Below, in pieces: positions 45,999-56,325 of a DNA stretch of 64,000 nucleotides. Origin of the DNA: Schistocephalus solidus (lineage: Eukaryota > Platyhelminthes > Cestoda > Diphyllobothriidea > Diphyllobothriidae); the NCBI GenBank assembly GCA_017591395.1, contig WEDG01000303.1:1-64000 (forward strand). The letters run 5' to 3'. Made by a program: the position numbers and the translations under genes. The number at the start of each line of letters is the position of its first letter. Position 1 is the first letter of the stretch. Below the pieces are notes generated by a model, which was given only the letters and a program-made list of their open reading frames with translations, did no database searches and was not told where the DNA came from.

Positions 45999-46768
45999 AC
46001 CACCCAACACGCGTAGGACAAGGTGCTCTTTTGCACAGACATTGCAACACACTGCTCACTCTAACCCGTACGCCCTACTCTGCTGTTTGCCCGAAAGTCC
46101 ACCCCCGCTTCTTCCCCCTCCCATCACACAGCTTCTTTGTCTAATCGGGTCTCTGCCAGTTATTTTCACAGACACACATTCAAACCCACCAACAGCTCCT
46201 CTGAACGCCGCTTCTGTGCACCTTGCTGCACACGGGTGCGCGTTTTCCACAGGATACTCCGATTTCATCACCCCCTTATGCTTCCTTCTATTCGTCTCTT
46301 CAGTAGCCAACTTTATTATTCGGAAATTGACAGGTTTTTCTACTGGTCTATTTACCAAATTCGCAGCTCCACTCGCACACCCAGACAGACAAACGGACCG
46401 TCGCCAGTGACTAGAACAATTTGTTATACATTTATGTATATGGCTAAATAGCACAGCACTACGTGAATGTGTTGTTGTCTTTCCTAACTGCCTCCTTTGC
46501 AAACTAACTCCTGATCCGCGTTATCATCATGTTCATTTCCGGCACCCGATTTTCGAGTCCTCCCTTCATCCACTTCGATTTTTTGCAATCCATCGTCCGC
46601 ATGGGCGGGAGGCTTGCCGTTTTGTGATAGCCCCCCCCCACCCCTGCCAAGTCAATCGACCACACGTCGCCCTCTCCGGCGCGTTCCCCCCCCACTTTTC
46701 CGCCTCCTCCGTTTCCTATTCCTATATTTCCCCGTAGCTACCAAAAGAGAGAGACTGCAACACCTAAC
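44593..46768 (+). other. downstream part of the basigin-like gene, intron and 3' UTR
   Basis: It holds the tentative exon 9. Pyrimidine- and C-rich tracts (46090-46120, 46630-46730) precede AATAAA at 46769-46774, a candidate polyadenylation signal. No other gene was recognised. Confidence 0.35.
45980..45998 (+). CDS. basigin-like exon 9, tentative terminal exon
   Basis: A very good acceptor (TATTTCAATTTTTCAG, 45964-45979) is followed in the correct phase by six codons, SSAVKV counting the junction codon, and TGA. I chose it by phase and acceptor quality only; other terminal exons are possible. Confidence 0.35.
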
Positions 46769-46774
46769 AATAAA

Positions 46775-47499
46775 GCTATTTAATCTCTACAGTCTCGCTT
46801 CTCTATATGCCTATCCGGTTATTTTTTGTGCGTGGTCTGTTCGCCTTTCTTGCGGCGTCATAGTCAAATTCAATTTGTAGCTGCAAGTCACATTTTGTCG
46901 CTCGGGCTTTTGGGCTGTGCTTCTAGATGCAACCTCGATTGCAGTACTTCGGCCGTTGCCGTCATTTTCTACGGCTGCTTGCGGTCTGCATTTGTGTGTC
47001 TGTGTATCCTGTCCATCAAAGTCTCCCCAGACTGACGTCAAACTAGCGGCGTTTGGACTGCTTGGGTTTAAGTTTTGACCTGCTGCTGCAGTTTCTGCCT
47101 TAAAGTAAATCAGTACCGGTTTCTTCTCCGAGTGGCTTATTTTTCCGTCGCTTAGGTAGGTTGATGTATTTTAGCCAGGGGTGAGCCCTAAAAGTCAAGA
47201 AGTTGCCGTCTGAAAGCCTATTCCGACGCGTTGTGGTGGTAGCTGGCCGCCCCCGAACGCCTCGGACGTTTCTGTCCTGTGCCATTGACGACTGAAGAAG
47301 CTTGCTAGCTCAGTCAACCGCACCTAGTAAATCCAGAGAACCCTGAAGGTCACGACCCTGCTCACCCTATTTGACCGTTCATATCCTTCTCTTCGTCCTC
47401 AAAAGCCTCTCCCGGGTAAAGCTATCCGAGGAGGGTTGTGTTAATTGAGAAATCCACCATCGAAGTCATAATAGTTTAAGTAGGTTGAATGAAAATAAA
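46775..47499. other. intergenic, no recognised feature
   Basis: No coding frame with a motif and no repeat shared within the window were found. Confidence 0.4.
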
Positions 47500-48390
47500 G
47501 GGTGGTCAAAACTTCAGTGTGCGGCCATTATTTGGAGCGGTTCTGCTGAAATCATTGCTCAGAAGTCACGGAGGAGACACGATCACCGGAACAATAGCTT
47601 TATCAACCTGACGTTTCGGATTCTCAGGCGAATCCATAATCAGAAACGGGATCTGATAAGGATATTTGCTCGCCCAGATTTTGCAGCATTTATAGGGGAT
47701 CGTGGCTAAGCCACTTCAGGCCTTTTAACATTGGCAGTTTCCGGAGTGCATCGAAGATAGTTGCAGGTGGTGTGATAGTTGTATGACCGGCCAACTGTTG
47801 CAGTATGAGTAACCATGCCATTGCTGTGCGCCAGCGTGCTTGTCAAGATTATCGGTTCTCACGCTCATCGCACGTGGTTGCATGTGGTGTGATGATGGCC
47901 CGCGGTCTAGTTGCTGACGTCAGTGATGTCGTCATCCCTTTGAGCTCTTGGGAAATTTGGCTCGCCGACATTGGCACCAGGAGCAGTGGCCATCCGCGCG
48001 TTCTCCGCGTGGCTAACCACTTTGCCCAGGCAAAGTCTCAACACAGAATATGGAGCAGGCAGGTCGCTGCGCTTGTTGATTGATTGAGGGCCGGAAATCC
48101 CTGACTTGAGCAGTTCGCGACTCTCGCGGTTTTCGCCCCTAGCGATAATTTCGGCTTCATCAAACCCGAATGTGTGGCCGGGTCCCGTAAAATGAGCCGC
48201 CACATCGGTCCTCCTCAATGCTGCTGCTCTTGTTCCAGTGATCGTGTCTCCCTTTTCGCAACTCCTTCCTGGAACTCGACTCTTCGATTCTATTCGTAAC
48301 CAGTAGCAGTCGCCTGCTCCGAATTCTTGTAGGCATTTGCGATCGCAGGTTAGCTTATTTGACCAGCCTACCGACATTAGGAGGAAATCG
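47500..48390 (-). mobile_element. Penelope-like element 3' end with GIY-YIG endonuclease and hammerhead
   Basis: The minus-strand frame 48377-47907 (156 codons) ends in the C-terminal part of a PLE GIY-YIG endonuclease: ALRRTDVAAHFTGPGHTF, DEAEIIARGENRESRELLK, then SINKRSDLPAPYSVLRL. The spaced His, the RE-x-L helix and the SIN-R-DLP-x-Y-x-x-LR ending are typical of these elements. Downstream on the same strand, at 47600-47655, lies a hammerhead ribozyme-like fold, where PLEs carry them. The RT is absent, so the insertion is 5'-truncated. Confidence 0.75.
47600..47655 (-). ncRNA. hammerhead ribozyme of the PLE, one core mutation
   Basis: On the minus strand: CTGATTA (47643-47637; the consensus is CTGANGA, so the core G is changed to T). 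A perfect 6-bp helix II follows (GGATTC with loop GCCTGA and GAATCC, 47635-47618), then GAAA (47617-47614) and the cleavage triplet GTC (47612-47610) before AGGTTGAT. Helix III is minimal, as is known for PLE hammerheads. The G-to-T core change probably reduces or abolishes cleavage. Confidence 0.72.
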
Positions 48391-49309
48391 GTTGCTGATT
48401 ATACCGCCGCCGGAAGGTAGGACCTTCCTGTCCGCGGTCTTCGTTGAAATGCGCATGGATCAGACGGGGTTACTGACCCTGTATGCTTCTTATCGTTTAT
48501 CGATGGGCATCACTCTTGTTTGGTTTGGTTACCCAGCCGTATCCGTGGGTTATCTAACCGACTCCGGTAACCTGGCGTGTAGGACTGCTGCACGCGCGAC
48601 GACCGGTCCCCAAGCGGAAAACCGGTTTTACAAGTCCGGCTTTGCGTGTTTTGCTTCTCCCGGATTAAGGCGAGGATAAGACTTCTGGCATGCTTACCTC
48701 TCAGCCGTCTGTACATCAACTGTCGCGTCAACACAGTGGGTCTTTTAAGACTTACGTGGCTTGTCTTTTTTTTCTCCTCCGTGCCTTACGCAAAGTTGGC
48801 GTAGGCCTTCGTTGCCTTTGCCAGCGTCTGTCTACGTGTTGCATTAATCTGTCGTATAGCAGGATCTCTGTGGCACCTCAACCCGTCCCTTCTCTCACGC
48901 AAAGTTTCGTGCAGCATGATCGCGGGTGGTGGTAGTGGTTAGACCATGACACAGGCAGAGCGTACTCTTCAACCGTGCTGTTGACCATTGGGTCGTACAT
49001 GGGCAGTTACGATCACTAGCCTTCCAATCTTACTCCCTGTGTATGCTTCGGCGGAAAGCGGTGCTTATTTTCCGTTTACTCTATTGGTTTCGTTGCTTTA
49101 AGACACGGGAATAGGACCCCGCCCCAAGGACCTGCGCTGAAGTCTAGATTTCGTATCGCATGAAATGTCAACTGAAGTTTTCAAATGCCTTACATGGGGT
49201 TGTGAACGAGCTTCATTCGGAACGCCCGCAAACCCTACACTCTGTAAAGGCTGTTTACTTAGGTTGTGTGAAACCATGAATGAACTCATTTGGAAGGAAA
49301 TTACGTCTT
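48391..49309. other. intergenic, no recognised feature
   Basis: Several frames of 60-106 codons lie on both strands without motifs. They may include 5' sequence of the PLE, but I cannot show it. Confidence 0.35.
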
Positions 49310-49725
49310 CGTCAAAGCGTATATTTTGAGAACGGGTATCTTTTGGCTTTTAAGGAGTTTCTCGCCCTGAATTTTTGTAAGACCGCCTATTCACCTTGGC
49401 CTTGTTTCATTACAACATTTTCTGAGCACTATGTGACATCTTAATATCGTAGGGAAATATGTGATTTTCCTTAGAGAGAATGCATAAAACATGTGGTTTT
49501 TAACTCCTGAATGCAAATGTAACCCGCCGTTAGGTATCAAAATTATTCGGAAATTTAAGAATTGTTAAAACAAAACGATACCCCTTTCTTCAAGCATAAC
49601 ATTTGAAGAAGTCTTAATGTGGTACCAAATGCTCCCAAGAAAGAATATTTTAGTGCATATTTTCTATAAAATATATTTGGATTTATAAGCGCATCGAACA
49701 TCAATGCGACAAATTCGTAACTAGT
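49310..49725 (+). repeat. AT-rich dispersed repeat, copy 1
   Basis: It aligns by eye with 59375-59850 in the same orientation: GGGTATCTTTTGGCTTTTAA versus GGGTATCTAATTTAAAAAAG, then AAGAAAGAATATTTT and ATTTATAAGCGCATCGAA versus ATTTATAAGGGCATCGAA. No ORF. The type of element is unknown. Confidence 0.55.
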
Positions 49726-50448
49726 CGTTTTTTTACAGACTAGCTTTTACAGCCGCTAGGAAAGAAGCCCATTCAAAAGCGATCATCCTGAAGTGACTGA
49801 GGTATCTTGGGAGTATGCTGTGCGAAATTTTTATTATCGTCCTATTTCTTTTTTCTTTTTGAATCGAAAACGTATTTCTCAATTTTTGCTGACAGTTCGT
49901 GAGATAGCACATCTACTGTATTTCCCTGTCCTGACGTTTACCCATACATTACGCGTTACCCTATATGCAGACATAATCCTTCTCCGAATCTTCCTAAAAT
50001 TTAGCACCAGACCACGGGAGGGAGGAGGTGAATGGGGTTCCTTCTCCACTCTCTTACCTTCGTTGCTTCCACCCAGCTCAAATGTCTGTTCGTTGAGATC
50101 AATGGCAACTCGAGTAGCGGATATTTCTCATTATGCCCCTGGCTGCTGTTTTGTCAGTTAACTAAGCTCCAGTCGTTTTTTACCATGAAACACCCTTTCG
50201 GGAACCAGGGCCAGCCCGTCGTCTTCTTTCGCCTGTTGATCAAACTGCTCCTTGTCGCACGTAGACAGGGACATTGCTTGTGTTTGGAAGTCGCGCTTAA
50301 GTGGCAAGTGGATCCCTTATCAGTCCCTTTAAGTGGTTACTGTATTGAACGTGAATGTTCATTAACGGACACTTCATCTGCATTCATGTAGCCGAGGCCA
50401 CTCCTTAACCTTCTCTCTTCCCATCACATAAAACGACTGGTGGTAAAC

Positions 50449-50514
<66 letters not shown>
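50449..50514. repeat. (TA)n microsatellite
   Basis: A pure TA repeat of about 65 bp directly abuts the 3' end of a minus-strand SINE-3. Confidence 0.95.
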
Positions 50515-50516
<2 letters not shown>

Positions 50517-50524
50517 ATAATGTT

Positions 50525-50690
50525 GAACCGACAAAGACAAGGGAGACCGAAATGGCCATTTCTGGCTTATTAGCCGTCATCAGCCAGTCATACCCAATCC
50601 CAAGTGTGGACCACCTGGGATTCGAACCCGCGACCTTTGGTAATTGAGTCGAACGCTCTACCACTGAGCCACGGGCTCGTTGTTTTGTCG
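50525..50690 (-). mobile_element. SINE-3, complete copy, tRNA-derived
   Basis: On the minus strand: AACCGACAAAACAAC, then a tRNA-like head GAGCCCGTGGCTCAGTGGTA (A-box) and GGGTTCGAATCCC (B-box, plus 50617-50629). The body ACTTGGGATTGGGTATGACT follows, then GCTGATGACGGCTAATAAGC and CAGAAATGGCC, and finally TTTGTCGGTT. The two ends, AACCGACAAA and TTTGTCGGTT, are perfect 10-bp inverted repeats. The acceptor stem of the head does not pair, so it is not a functional tRNA. RNA polymerase III transcription is expected from the boxes. Confidence 0.85.
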
Positions 50691-50829
50691 GTTGAGATTG
50701 GGAATATGATGATAGTGTGTGGCTCACTGATCTGCTTGAGGAACATGCATGTTCCGTTGTGCCCTGGAGCTCACATTAGAGCCCTCTCAGGCGGTCGCGT
50801 GGCGACGTGAAGCATATAATTTTTAAGTA

Positions 50830-50996
50830 GAACCGACAAAGACAAGGGAGACCGGAATGGCCATTTCTGGCTTATTAGCCGTCATCAGCCAGTCATACCC
50901 AATCCCAAGTATGGACCACCTGGGATTCGAACCCGCGACCTTTGGTAATTGAGTCGAACGCTCTACCATTGAGCCACGGGCTCGTTGTTTTGTCGG
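50830..50996 (-). mobile_element. SINE-3, copy in tandem unit 2
   Basis: Nearly identical to the unit 1 copy. It differs, among other places, by CCATA instead of CCACA just after the tRNA-like head (minus strand). Confidence 0.85.
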
Positions 50997-51289
50997 TTGA
51001 GATCGGGAATATGATGATAGTGTGTGGCTCACTGATCTGCTTGAGGAACATGCATGTTCCGTTGTGCCCTGGAGCTCACATTAGAGCCCTCTCAGGCGGT
51101 CGCGTAGCGACGTGAAACATATAATTTTTAAGTAGAACCGACAAAGACAAAGGAGACCGGAATGGCCATTTCTGGCTTATTAGCCGTCATCAGCCAGTCA
51201 TACCCAATCCCAAGTGTGGACCACCTGGGATTCGAGGGCTCTAATGTGAGCTCCAGGGCACAACGGAACATGCATGTTCCTCAAGCAGA

Positions 51290-51428
51290 TCGATGGGATT
51301 CGAATCCCAGGTGTGCCACACTTGGGATTGGGTATGACTGGCAGATGACGGCTAATAAGCCAGAAATGGCCATTCCGGTCTCCCTTGTCTTTGTCGGTTC
51401 TATTCCATATATATATATATATATATAG
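51290..51428 (+). mobile_element. SINE-3 fragment, plus strand, with (TA)n tail
   Basis: It starts in the B-box (GATGGGATTCGAATCCCAGG) and runs through the body to TTTGTCGGTT, then TA repeat (51408-51428). The hammerhead-like core reads CAGATGA here. Confidence 0.8.
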
Positions 51429-51547
51429 GATAGTATGGGGCTCACCGATCTGCTTAAGGAACGTGTATGTTCCGTTGTGCCCTGGAGCTCAGACTAGAGC
51501 TCTCGCAGGCGGTCGCATAGCGACGTGTAGCATATGTTGATAAGGTG

Positions 51548-51687
51548 GAACCGACAAAGACAAGGGAGACCGGAATGGCCATTTCTGGCTTATTAGCCGT
51601 CATCAGCCAGTCATACCCAATCCCAAATGTGGCACACCTGGGATTCGAACCCGCGACCTTTTATATATATATATATATATATATATC
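51548..51687 (-). mobile_element. SINE-3 body with tRNA head replaced by TA repeat
   Basis: The minus-strand body is intact up to the B-box (plus GGGATTCGAACCCGCGACC), but upstream of it a TA run (51662-51687) replaces the A-box half of the head. This suggests replication slippage or recombination between SINE-3 copies through their TA tails. Confidence 0.75.
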
Positions 51688-52254
51688 CCCTTCGAACCAT
51701 AAATGTTGGTTTCCCAAAACAAACTAGGGTCGTCAACCTCATTAAGGGCGCTCGGATAGATTTGTGGCTTTGTGTTTTGAACGAGTTTTATCCGTATTTT
51801 CGATGTTCCGATGTGCGCTCTTGTATATTCATTGAATTTTCGACTGTTTTTGGGAATTTTAATCGCGTCAAGATATGTATATTTTTTGAAGTTTATAATT
51901 TCCGTTGAGAACAAAAACCTGCGCAAACTGCGACTCTATTCTCGTCACGTCAATAAGGAGCCATCGCAGCCTGACTCCCAGACCACCAGTCAGCCACTCC
52001 ATTCAACACACGTTAGACTGATTGTGGGGTCTGAGTGTAATTGTCAGTTGGCAACCTTCAAGCCCACGGCGCTTATCGCCTCGTGCTATTCTCAAGCTCA
52101 GATCATACATGCAGTAGGAGCCACATGGAGAAGGAGCCGAGGATCGTACTTGCCTCTCATACAGTTATGCAGACTGAGAGCATGTTTTTTATGGTGTTGA
52201 GTGTGATCATTTGAAGTGCAGAGGCTGATGAGGAGAGATGTAGTGTTACAGAAT
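51688..52254. other. spacer, no recognised feature
   Basis: No motif-bearing frame or repeat was seen. Confidence 0.4.
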
Positions 52255-52329
52255 AGCAGGCAGTGTTCTACCTAATATGCCTATGCGGTGTGTGAATGTG
52301 CGTGGGATGTGCGGGCAGTTGATTCATGT

Positions 52330-53060
52330 TCAGCGGGTGTATGTTGGTGCTCCATGCACTGGTTCGCCGGTCTCTGTGCGATGGATTTGCAAGTGACCGA
52401 CCGGGCTGATGTGTAATGTGCATGGGCGGTGAAAATGCGGACAAGATACGTCAGGAGGTGCTGAGTCTGGGGGGGGGATCTGCTGTGAGTACTGGTAGTC
52501 GAGCTCATGGGAAGTGTCTATGGGTGCGCAAGATGTGCTGGCATCGCGGTGGATCCCGCTTATGTGAATGCGCATGTGACCGAGCAGGCCCATGTGACGA
52601 GTGAGTGTGGGGGGTCAGTGAGGGCATTGGAGGCGGTGGTCTATGCTGTGTTTTGTTGCTTCAGGCACTAGTTCGCCAGTTTCTGTGCGATGGATTTGCA
52701 AGTGACCGCCCAGACCGATGTGTGAGGTGAATGTGCGATCGCAATGAGGACAGGTTAGTGCCGAGTCCTCATCGCTGGTACTGGGGGCGGTGGTGGAAGT
52801 GGCAGGTAGTCGGAGGTGGCTACTGAGGTGGCGGGTGTGGGGCAAGCGGAGTTCGTCGCCGTGCTTGGCGCAGGGGGTGGAGGAGGGAGGATGGTGTCGG
52901 TGGTTGGGTGGTTGTCATCGTGCGGTCCGAGGCAGGTGTGGCATAGGTTAATATTGTGGGCTTGTTGTTGCGTTGAGTTCGAATATGTCCGACCAGGCCG
53001 ATTTGCGCGCGGAATTTGCGTTGATAGCGTGGGCATTGGCTGTGTCGATCCAGGGTGCTT
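52330..53060 (-). pseudogene. C2H2 zinc-finger region of LINE-D
   Basis: On the minus strand, after the RT, finger-like units appear in order: a first with [14 protein letters not shown] (about 53010), CPHCDRTFTSHIGLGGHLQIH (52765-52700, intact C-x2-C and H-x3-H spacing), a third ending RHMGLLGHMRIH (about 52600-52560), and a fourth CPHFHRPCTLHISPVGHLQIH (about 52440). Linkers repeat as HRTETGE. Proline/threonine-rich spacers separate the first two. Likely role is nucleic-acid binding during integration; this is inferred. Frame shifts split the units. Confidence 0.72.
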
Positions 53061-53580
53061 GTGACTTGCGAGCCGCCCTTTTGGCCTTAGCAACGGTGAT
53101 TCGGTTGGCCACATAGATTGCTGCACCAGTCTTCACTGATCTTCTCCATGCCAGTCTATCCTGGGCGAGATCCTCCCAGGTCGCTGGGTCGATTTGCATT
53201 TGCTTCAAAGTGTCTTTGTAGCGTCGTTTTTGATCTCCTTGTCGGTGAGCACACGTAATGAAATCTCCGTAGAAAAGTCGTTTGCCTAGTCGCTCGTCGT
53301 CCATTTTCACCAGGTGGTCGCTCCATCGCAGTTGCACTTGCCTCAGCATGGCGTGGATGCTGAGGATTCCGGTCCGCTCCAGGACCTCCGTGCCCGGGAT
53401 CCTGTCTTGCCATCTCAGCTTAAATATTCTGCGGAGGTAGTTGAGATGGAAGTGATTCAGCTTCCTGGCTTGGATCGAGTAGACGGTCCAGGTCTCCGCT
53501 CTGTAAAGGAGTGTCGTCAAGACAACGGCCTTGTACATCTTCGGTTTGGTGTTCAGGTGAATACAGTGGCGATTCCACAT
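52948..53580 (-). pseudogene. LINE-D reverse transcriptase C-terminal part
   Basis: This is the longest open frame in LINE-D (210 codons): [60 protein letters not shown] and [20 protein letters not shown]. This is the post-palm region, and it leads into the basic hinge [15 protein letters not shown] before the fingers. The start is only the open-frame start. Confidence 0.75.
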
Positions 53581-56325
53581 GGAAGCCTGCAGCCGGCCGA
53601 AGACCTGGCTGGCTTTGGAGATCCGTTTAGCAACCTCGTCGTCGATTCTCGTGTTTTGTGACAGCGTGCTTCCCAGATAAGCAAAGGTTCCTACATTTTG
53701 AGTTGAGCGCCGTTGACATTGATTCGGGGAGCATTGTATTCCACGCTGGGTGGTGGTTTGCGCATGACCACCATGCTCCTTTTCATGTCCGTCACGGTGT
53801 TAAGTGCGTAGTCGTCCGCGAAGAGCAAGTCATGGACTATAGTCGTAGACAGGCGCTTTGGAGCCTGCATACGCCGACTGTTTATAATTTTTCCGTGATT
53901 TCGGTAGGCGATGCGGATCCCAGGCTACTCATCACGGTAGGCGTCCATCAGCATAGCAGAGAACATGAGACAGAAGAGGGTGGTGGCCAGTACGCAGCTT
54001 TGCTTCACTCCGTTGGTCATTGCGAATGCTTCGGATACCGTCCTATTGTGAATGACGCGCGCTTCATCCCGTCATGAAGCTAACGTACCACGTTCGTAAA
54101 CCGCTCAGCACAGCCGAATTCCTGCATGAATTTCAACAGTCCGTCGCGATTCAACGTGTCAAAGGCTTGTGTATGATCCACGAAGGTAGTGCAGAGGTGA
54201 CTTGGCATCTCCTGGAGCTTCTTGTAGATGGTGGGCGGCGAAGATCATGTCGGTCGTTCCGCGGTGTCGTCGGAAGCCACTCTGACTTTCCGGGAGCAGT
54301 CCCTGCCCTAGGTGACCGTTCGCACGATTGAGAAGGATGCGGGCGGAGATCTTCCCAGTGATGTTAAGCAGCATCGGAGAATGCTGATGAGCAATTTAGG
54401 ACACTTCTGAAGTGCTCGGCTCACAGCTTCAGAATTTGGGATTTCTCTGTCAGCAGTTTTGTGCCGTCAGAGCTGAGCAGCGGTGCGCTCCCCTTGATGT
54501 AGGGGCCATAGATGGCCTTGATGACTTTGACGAAGTTTTTCGCTTCATTTCAGTCCCCATACCGTGGATTTCCTCAGCCTTTCGGACCATCCAGGCGTCC
54601 TGCATCGCCCGCAGCCGTTGCTATACAAGGCGGCGGCATCTGAAGAAGGCTGCTTTGGTGGCGTCAGTCCGAAGGTCCATGTAGGTTTTATGTAGTCCAT
54701 TCTTCTCCTCGAGTAAGTTACTGATGTCGGCGTCATTTTCGGCAAAACAGTTCTGGTTTTGACTGTGTGCGCGTTCGAGAGCGGTGGACTGGATGATATT
54801 TCGCAGTTGACACCAGCGTGTCTCCACGGTGGCGTTATTATCTGGACCGTGCAGGTTCTCCAGTTTCTTGTTGCTGAAATCAAAACAGGGAGCAGGCGAA
54901 TTTAACAAAAGAGTATTAACCTTACCTAGTGATCGCTTACCATGTGGCTTTCATCGGGGTTGAATTCGGATCCTCATCTTGGACATGACGAGGTGGTTAT
55001 CCGTCCAACCATTGGCATCGCGAATCGCCTTGGTCTTCAGCACGTCCTATCGATCTCGCCTCCGGACGAGAACATAATCCAGCAGCTGCTAGCGCCGCGA
55101 CCGAGGGTGCATCCACGTGGCCTTCTCCCGCTTCGGAAGGCCGAAGGTGTTGGTCAGCAGGAAACGGTGTTCCGCACACGTTCGCAGAAGAAGGAACCCG
55201 TTATCGTTGCAGCCACCTAGACCGTGGGGACCCAGCACTCCCTGCCAGGCAGCGTTGTCTATCCCGACGCGGACATTGAAGTCACCAAGGACAATTAACT
55301 TGTCCGCCTTCGGCACAGTCGCCAGGAGGGCGTGCAGGTCCTCGTAGAATTTGTCCTTCGCCACATCAGAGCTCGTCATTAGGGGTGGGGCGCGGGCGCT
55401 GATGGTGGTGGCGAACTTATCTCCCCAAAGAGGCAGGCGGAGGCTCATCAGGCGATCATTGATACTTTGCCGCAGACGAGACAGACGACCGATGATGTCG
55501 TTCTGGATGCAAGGCGACACCAGCGTCGCGTTGCTCTGCCTTTGTCCAGCAGCTTCAGAAAAGGGTGTAGCCAACACCCACCTCCAGCTGACCCTGTTCA
55601 GAGAATCGGGCCTCTCTGAGAACAGCCATGTCCACCTTTTAGCGCGCCAGTTCCTGAGCGACTAGCGCCGTCCTCCGTTCCGGACGGTTGCTCGTCGGAT
55701 TGTCTAAAAAGGAACGATCATTCCAGGCTGCTAGTGTGAACGGACTTAGTCGAGTAGCCTGGAGTGTATGTGACGGTGTTTTTTGTTGTTTATTCGAGTT
55801 TTCGGCCGCGTATTTTGTGATCTGCGAGCCGCGGAAGCATGCAGAAGACGTGAGACCCAACATTTGTTTATGGCACCTTTTATAGCCCTTTCCTCCGCGA
55901 AGAAGTCAGCAATGCTGTCCGTAAATAGGGCTGCTGGGACATCCCAGACCGCTGCTGAAATCCAGGATGGGTCACGGTTTTGATTAAGTGTTAGAACGAC
56001 CCGAGTTAGCCTGGGCCGCCTACGGGATTGCTGTCGCGCCCACCGTAGGATTTTTTGAGACGGGTGGGGAGGTGGGAAGTTCGGGAGTCCGGCACCCATA
56101 GCACTGGAGACCCTCAATGGTTTAGTGCACTGGTCGTGGAGGTTGCCTGGGGTGTGGCCGCTGGGAAGAGCAAAGCTACGAGGAGCCACAGGTGAAATTT
56201 GGGTACCAGTTAGAGGTGGCCACAGGAGCATTCACCACCTGCGCAAGATAAATAGAGTGACCTCATGCTACCTGTGTGATGCCTCCCTAACTAGTACCCC
56301 CTACACCCCACACACGATATTGCGG

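Larger units (their letters stand above)
50525..51660 (-). repeat. 305-bp tandem array containing SINE-3
   Basis: The start GAACCGACAAAGACAAGGGA recurs at 50525, 50830 and 51135 (exact 305-bp period) and again at 51548 after a rearranged unit. Each unit holds, on the minus strand, the tRNA-like head, the SINE-3 body and about 140 bp of extra sequence. That extra part includes the 16-bp palindrome GGAACATGCATGTTCC and GGTCGC(G)TAGCGACG. Unit 3 carries an inverted join at about 51236 and a plus-strand SINE-3 at 51290-51404. Units 1 and 2 differ at only a handful of positions, so the duplication is recent. Confidence 0.85.
52255..56260 (-). mobile_element. LINE-D, RTE-like retrotransposon with C2H2 zinc fingers, broken
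   Basis: Reading minus from about 55800: AP-endonuclease start AAWNDRSFLDNPTSNRPERR, then [34 protein letters not shown] and [12 protein letters not shown] (to 55089), a degraded linker, RT N-terminus (54374-54159; KISARILLNRANGH, ESQSGFRRHRGTTDMIFA), [13 protein letters not shown] (about 53835-53800), and the RT C-terminus (210-codon frame 53580-52948; [20 protein letters not shown]). C2H2 finger-like units then run to about 52330. Frames break repeatedly. About 26 residues after FADD appear deleted, joining KRSM to VVMRKPPP. Sequence from 55860 to 56260 is probably its 5' region. Confidence 0.8.

Noticed and set aside
46620..46730. C-rich tracts as a regulatory quadruplex
   Set aside because: Short C runs separated unevenly; no support beyond composition.
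49793..50161. 123-codon frame with hydrophobic stretches
   Set aside because: The composition looks like chance and there is no recognisable domain; a spliced-gene context is missing.
50607..50679. Functional tRNA gene
   Set aside because: The A and B boxes are good, but the acceptor stem does not pair and the same sequence is repeated as part of SINE-3.
50374..50727. 118-codon minus-strand frame covering SINE-3 and the TA repeat
   Set aside because: It is a SINE read-through, recurring in unit 2 with the same text; not a gene.
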